Shown here: positions 62,101 through 64,000 of the stretch, piece by piece | Layout of the letters: every line of letters begins with the position of its first letter | How positions within the stretch are numbered: the stretch's first letter is position 1 | DNA from: Gavia stellata | Lineage: Eukaryota; Chordata; Aves; Gaviiformes; Gaviidae | Direction of reading: 5' to 3' | DNA length: 64,000 nt | Assembly (NCBI RefSeq): GCF_030936135.1 | Contig: NC_082597.1 | Location: 72,646,495 to 72,710,494 of the forward strand | The notes under the pieces: generated by a model | Databases searched by the model: none | What the model was told of the DNA's origin: nothing | What the model saw: the letters and a program-made list of their open reading frames with translations, nothing else | Position numbers and translations under genes: made by a program

Positions 62101-63169
62101 CCATGGACACTTCTCTCTGCCTCATTTTTGTTTAGAAGGTCCTGCATAGTTGTAACAATAAAACTTTAAGTGAACTTGTCAATGCCTTGAAATCTCATGA
62201 CTAATTTATCATGGTATTCAGTTGTGGGAAATTGCTTTGGTTGATGAAGATTATGGACTTCAGTATTTAAGTTCCGTATGCTACATCTTAGTTTAGCCTT
62301 TTTCATAAAGATCACTTGCCACCCTTCTGTATTTCTGTGCTTTAAATGTTCTCTAGTAAACTTTTTGGAGTTTACGGTATCTGCAGTGGTTATCTATAGA
62401 ATCTTTCAAAGATTTAATATGCATTTTATGCTCAGAGGTGCAGAAGGTGGGAGAATTGGTGTTTGAAGCAAATAGGAAAATCTGTATGAAGTATTGTGAC
62501 ATGTAGTAAAGGAGAAGCTGAATGTAAATCAGTAGAAGAGGAAGCAAATGGCTTTTCCCTGTTTTTCTGGATACTGTAAATTTTTGGGATACCTTTTGAA
62601 TGCTGGCTTAGGTATTGAAAAGGAGCGAGTAAAGGTTACCTAGGAATGTGTCCAGATGTCAAAGCATTTGTGAGAGAAGATTTTATTCTTATGCCATACT
62701 ATAATTAAAATGTAAGCTGCATCAGTTTCTTGCATCTTCTATAGATATCTTGTGGAACAACATAAGCATATTTGTAGAGGAATGTATATTCTTCAAAGCT
62801 TTCGGAGGAGCTGCTTAAAAATTTGAACAAGTTTAAAAGGAAGGAGACTACTTACAGGATACATTTTTTTTTTTTTTCAGGGACGATTCAGTAGACAAAT
62901 GTTAAAGGAAAATATTAAACCTTGCCAAGAACGGCTTGAGTAGTGATATGTACGTTCTACCTATATGTAGAATTAATACAACTTTCAAAGAGTAAAACGG
63001 TTTGTCTCTTATGAATATCCAGTTGAACATGAAGAACAACAGTTTTTGAGCAAAAAATCTGCAGATTTGGTTTTAATTATGATTTATGTAATTGTTATCA
63101 GGTAATAGCTAAAAGAAAAGAAGATTCTGGAAAAATAAAACTCTTGCTTCATTGGACACCAGAGGACAT
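19568..63169 (+). CDS. AEBP2: AEBP2, PRC2 zinc-finger subunit (six exons, 3' incomplete)
   Basis: Coding join: 19568-20193, 38229-38436, 41562-41669, 50106-50292, 56121-56245, 63102-63169, giving 440 codons plus a split codon. AEBP2 is a nuclear accessory subunit of PRC2 (EZH2, EED, SUZ12, RBBP4/7). With JARID2 it defines PRC2.2, stimulates H3K27 methylation and helps recognise H2AK119ub nucleosomes. Visible parts: an acidic and Ser/Gly-rich N-terminus (1-208), three C2H2 fingers (248-271, 282-307, 315-337), a basic stretch (364-374) and the start of the conserved C-terminal region (375-440). From the fingers onward the protein closely matches mammalian AEBP2 as I know it. The N-terminus is more diverged, with homopolymers in place of exact identity. 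The start is the first ATG after 19207 and has a strong Kozak context (GCCATGG). A second in-frame ATG follows at codon 8. The last exons lie beyond the window. Confidence 0.96.
20772..20788. repeat. Poly-T run followed by AG
   Basis: Seventeen T followed by AG, which resembles a 3' splice site. No exon of AEBP2 or anything else recognisable follows, so I treat it as a simple homopolymer. Confidence 0.8.
22713..22806. repeat. Degenerate AT-rich local repeat, three units
   Basis: The word TATGATATAAAAT, or a one- or two-base variant of it, occurs three times about 30-45 bases apart. The second and third copies are also followed by ATCCTT. It is probably local duplication in AT-rich DNA. Confidence 0.5.
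30445..30476. repeat. Perfect 16-bp tandem duplication
   Basis: AGCTTAATATTCATTG occurs twice, back to back and without mismatch. Perfect identity suggests a recent duplication; likely polymorphic. No regulatory meaning is evident. Confidence 0.9.
36845..37390 (+). mobile_element. CR1 LINE, 5'-truncated copy (plus strand)
   Basis: About 545 bases follow the CR1 3' region in sense orientation but are clearly diverged. Landmarks are ATTACTGTGTCCAGCTTGGG near 36898, the GGAGAGGCTGAGAGATGGGG block near 37002, AGGATGAGAGGCAACAG near 37127, and the terminal part TTTGAGCAGGAGATTTGACC near 37317 followed by GAGGTCCTTTCAAAGATGAC. The tail no longer has a clean ATTCTATG repeat. Chance open frames inside are not a gene. 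Confidence 0.85.
37806..37850 (+). mobile_element. Ancient retroposon tail (possible CR1/SINE relic)
   Basis: The segment GATGCTGGGCTAGATACATC, then TCTGGTCTGACCCAGCATGC, resembles the 3' tail of old sauropsid retroposons that end in 'ggtctgacccagtatgg'-like sequence. Only the tail is recognisable, so the family is uncertain. It sits about 380 bases upstream of exon 2. Confidence 0.45.
38229..38436 (+). CDS. AEBP2: AEBP2 coding exon 2 (finger 1)
   Basis: Its first base completes Ser209; residues 210-278 follow. It begins [19 protein letters not shown], the segment shared by the long and short isoforms, and continues into zinc finger 1. The finger has the Gli/ZIC-like form C-x-W-x-x-C: ligands C248, C253, H266 and H271, with F257 and L263 as core residues. 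The end DGQRGG is followed by donor GTTGGT, which departs from GTRAGT at positions +3 and +4 but keeps G at +5. Use of the GT four bases downstream would break the frame, so 38436 is the only end that joins exon 3 correctly. If intron 2 is retained, translation adds 12 residues and stops at TAG (38470-38472), losing fingers 2 and 3. Confidence 0.96.
38437..41561 (+). other. AEBP2 intron 2 (3,125 bp)
   Basis: Runs from the weak donor GTTGGT to CTCTATTAG. AT-rich; one frame of 107 codons on the minus strand (40067-40390) shows no domain and is taken as chance. No repeat family or RNA gene recognised. A T-run (41501-41512) lies about 50 bases before exon 3. Confidence 0.9.
41562..41669 (+). CDS. 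AEBP2: AEBP2 coding exon 3 (finger 2)
   Basis: Exactly 36 codons, residues 279-314, phase 0 at both ends. It encodes zinc finger 2: CLWKGC gives ligands C282 and C287, and QRHMLTH gives H303 and H307. The following SGDKPFK (308-314) is the classical inter-finger linker. The spacing after the first Cys pair is longer than usual, with NTPSTSQSW inserted, as in AEBP2 of other vertebrates. Acceptor CTATTAG|GTG, donor AAG|GTAAGG, both good. Because it is a multiple of three, skipping it would remove finger 2 without a frameshift. Confidence 0.97.
47990..48116 (+). mobile_element. CR1 LINE 3'-end fragment (plus strand)
   Basis: Reads GGTTGGATGGGGCTTTGAGC, then AACCTAATGTAGTAG, GTCCCTACCCACAGTAGGGG, GGTTGGAACTGGATGATTTT and finally AGGTCCCTTCCAACCAAAAC with a CCATGATTCTGT end. 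This is the canonical order of a CR1 3' terminus in sense orientation. It is well conserved, so probably younger than the copy in intron 1. Confidence 0.92.
49613..49630. repeat. Poly-T homopolymer run
   Basis: Eighteen T in intron 3, about 475 bases before exon 4. No target-site duplication or retroposon body was recognised next to it. Confidence 0.85.
50106..50292 (+). CDS. AEBP2: AEBP2 coding exon 4 (finger 3 and basic linker)
   Basis: Residues 315-376 plus the first base of the codon for Pro377. Zinc finger 3 occupies 315-337, CVVGGC giving C315 and C320, then ARHVPTH giving H333 and H337. A Ser/Gln/Lys-rich linker follows ([18 protein letters not shown]) and then the strongly basic [11 protein letters not shown] (364-374). 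That stretch is a plausible nuclear-localisation and nucleic-acid contact and leads into the PRC2-binding region. Acceptor TCATTAG|TGC and donor TTAC|GTAAGT are both strong. The exon ends in phase 1. Read-through into intron 4 adds RKYFQK and stops. Confidence 0.97.
51175..51326 (+). CDS. Candidate alternative 3'-terminal exon of AEBP2 (speculative)
   Basis: A pyrimidine tract ending TTTTTTTTTCCTGCTAG precedes 51175. If exon 4 (phase 1, carrying C) is joined here, the frame reads Leu then 49 further codons to TGA (51324-51326), beginning [15 protein letters not shown] and ending [11 protein letters not shown]. The peptide would replace everything after residue 376, so the product would keep the three fingers and the basic linker but lose the C-terminal region. 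An ATTAAA at 51860-51865 could serve as polyadenylation signal. I do not recognise the peptide, and a frame this long could arise by chance. No homology was tested. Confidence 0.2.
52901..52917. repeat. Poly-G run in intron 4
   Basis: Seventeen consecutive G on the transcribed-sense strand, followed by CGGCG, in otherwise AT-rich DNA. It could form a G-quadruplex in the pre-mRNA. The length may carry sequencing error. Confidence 0.9.
56121..56245 (+). CDS. AEBP2: AEBP2 coding exon 5
   Basis: Two bases complete Pro377, then 41 codons follow, residues 378-418: [33 protein letters not shown] and HSVVFHST. This is the highly conserved part after the basic linker that in mammalian AEBP2 contributes to binding SUZ12/RBBP4 in PRC2. 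Acceptor TTTTTCTAG|CA, donor ACT|GTAAGT; the exon ends in phase 0. Read-through would stay open for about 30 codons of intron 5 before a TAA, but the donor is strong, so this is unlikely to be used. Confidence 0.97.
60928..62022. mobile_element. Solo LTR of an endogenous retrovirus (bird-type)
   Basis: A GC-rich block of about 1.1 kb begins TGTGGTGGGTTGACCCTGGC and ends near CCACGCAAACCCAATA. I recognise its start, its GGTCGAGATAAGGACAGGGA segment and its repeated CTCCAGCGTGGGC-like units as a dispersed LTR type common in Neoaves genomes. No gag, pol or env sequence is seen on either side, so it is a solo LTR. Clear target-site duplications were not found and the 3' edge is approximate. Which strand is sense is not certain. 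The 256-codon + strand frame through it (61365-62135) and overlapping frames are chance products of the internal repeats. The exact family name needs a repeat-library search. Confidence 0.65.
61344..61770 (+). repeat. Degenerate 40-52 bp tandem array inside the LTR
   Basis: About ten units begin with variants of CTCCAGCGTGGGCTC and continue with variants of CCACGGGCTGCAGTCCT. Unit starts by eye: 61344, 61390, 61435, 61479, 61526, 61578, 61629, 61670, 61710, 61750. Spacing varies from 40 to 52 bases and units differ by substitutions, so the array is old. It gives rise to the long spurious open frames on both strands. Confidence 0.8.
63102..63169 (+). CDS. AEBP2: AEBP2 coding exon 6
   Basis: Residues 419-440: [18 protein letters not shown] then TPED, plus two bases (AT) of a split codon that is Ile in mammals. 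Acceptor TTATCAG|GTA, donor GACAT|GTGAGT; phase 2 at the end. Without splicing the frame would end at once (ATG TGA). The remaining conserved C-terminus, starting LPDVW in mammals as I recall it, is not found between 63170 and 64000, so it lies downstream. Confidence 0.96.
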
Positions 63170-64000
63170 GTGAGTATATTGCTAGTGATATGATATAGAA
63201 TTTAAAAAGGATTTACAGTGGGGTAAATGAACTAACTGTCACTAAATTATGTTATGCCTTTGAATATTTAAAATAAAGTTCATGTTTTAAAAAATGCTTT
63301 TTAAAAAGTAATTTAGAAGTTTAAAATTAATAAGCAATGCTTTAATTGATTTTTAGTTTAGCTTTCAAGTCTTCAGACTCTGATACGAGATTAGGTAAAT
63401 TTGAAGCTGTATTTTTGATGCATTTTGTCATTATGGGTGTTAATAACAAGGGCCTCTAATTATTGAGTGGGGAGTTCAGGTTGGTTTTGCCACCCATATA
63501 CATAAGGAAATTTATCACTGAGACAGCTTCGTTTTACCCACTGATTCATCATGATCTTAAAATACTTTTAGGTACTAAAAAACGTACAATCATCAGTGTA
63601 ACAGTAGAACTACAAGAATCTTTGCCTAGGTGCCACAATTTAATAGTATAATAACCACAGTTGGCCCTTTTAAGGTATCCATCTCATGTTGCTGCTTCTT
63701 TGGATTCTCCCACTGAAGCTTGTGAAGCTTCTCCATCTTCCAGCATGTTTGGCTGCTTTCTTGTCTTGGTTTTTTGAAGTTCTGTCTTGTTCCAATGAGT
63801 AGTCTTGTGTGTAATGCAGGACGAAGGTACTGCCCTCAGGTAGACTTGGGACATATGAAGTAGTAAGTGAACTTTAGAAATACTTTATCTACTTCTTTGA
63901 AATAGCTGAGATCTCATCTCTTTCTTCTGACAGAGAAGAATTTATATGTAAATATTTTGATCTTAATTATATGGAAAAGTAGAATAAATGTTTGGTTTTC
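63170..64000 (+). other. AEBP2 intron 6 (5' part)
   Basis: AT-rich sequence after donor GTGAGT. I searched for the next AEBP2 exon and did not find it. The 62-codon frame at 63463-63651 has no recognisable domain. Confidence 0.85.

Larger units (their letters stand above)
56246..63101 (+). other. AEBP2 intron 5 (6,856 bp)
   Basis: Runs from GTAAGT to GTTATCAG. Its main feature is the LTR-type insertion at 60928-62022, which is visibly GC-richer than its surroundings. A T-run lies just before 62880 (TTTTTTTCAG), a splice-acceptor-like site followed by no in-family exon. Otherwise AT-rich; no gene recognised. Confidence 0.9.

Noticed and set aside
61365..62135. 256-codon frame in intron 5
   Set aside because: It lies almost wholly within the LTR and follows its tandem repeats. 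Other frames on both strands of the same repeats are also open, so it is a compositional artefact.
1..64000. tRNA, snoRNA, microRNA, CRISPR or toxin-type systems
   Set aside because: I looked for tRNA B-box words, tandem spaced repeats and gene clusters and saw none that held up. Covariance-model searches (tRNAscan-SE, Infernal/Rfam) would be needed to exclude small RNAs in the introns.

Overview
This is vertebrate nuclear DNA and almost certainly avian. It is mostly AT-rich non-coding sequence with one spliced gene. Several CR1 LINE 3' ends are present on both strands, recognisable by the terminal block related to TTCCAACC...ATTCTATGATTCT. A solo-LTR-like insertion belongs to a retroviral LTR type I associated with Neoaves rather than chicken. 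The species cannot be fixed from the window.

The gene is AEBP2, on the + strand. It encodes the zinc-finger accessory subunit of Polycomb repressive complex 2 (PRC2.2). Six coding exons are visible: 19568-20193, 38229-38436, 41562-41669, 50106-50292, 56121-56245 and 63102-63169. Every junction is flanked by GT..AG and the reading phase is kept throughout, giving 440 complete codons plus a split codon. The protein ends inside its conserved C-terminal region, so at least one further exon lies beyond base 64000. Exon 1 lies in a strong CpG island (about 18960-20760) and encodes a low-complexity acidic and Ser/Gly/Ala-rich N-terminus. Exons 2 to 4 encode three Gli/ZIC-like C2H2 fingers. Exons 4 to 6 encode the basic linker and the start of the PRC2-binding C-terminal part.

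Layout: 1-1355 looks like the AU-rich 3' UTR of an upstream + strand gene (PLEKHA5 would be expected from vertebrate gene order, but no coding sequence confirms it). 1356-18800 is intergenic, with two CR1 fragments. 18800-20760 is the AEBP2 promoter, 5' UTR and exon 1. 20194-64000 is AEBP2 introns and exons, with two clear CR1 copies, one LTR, one ancient repeat tail and several homopolymer runs.

I found no RNA genes, CRISPR arrays or novel multigene system. The observation most worth testing is a possible alternative terminal exon in intron 4 (51175-51326). It has a good acceptor and a 49-codon open frame in phase with exon 4, and it would make an AEBP2 form with all three fingers but no C-terminal PRC2-binding region. 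Nearly all other open frames in the window are chance frames in introns, repeats or the CpG island.
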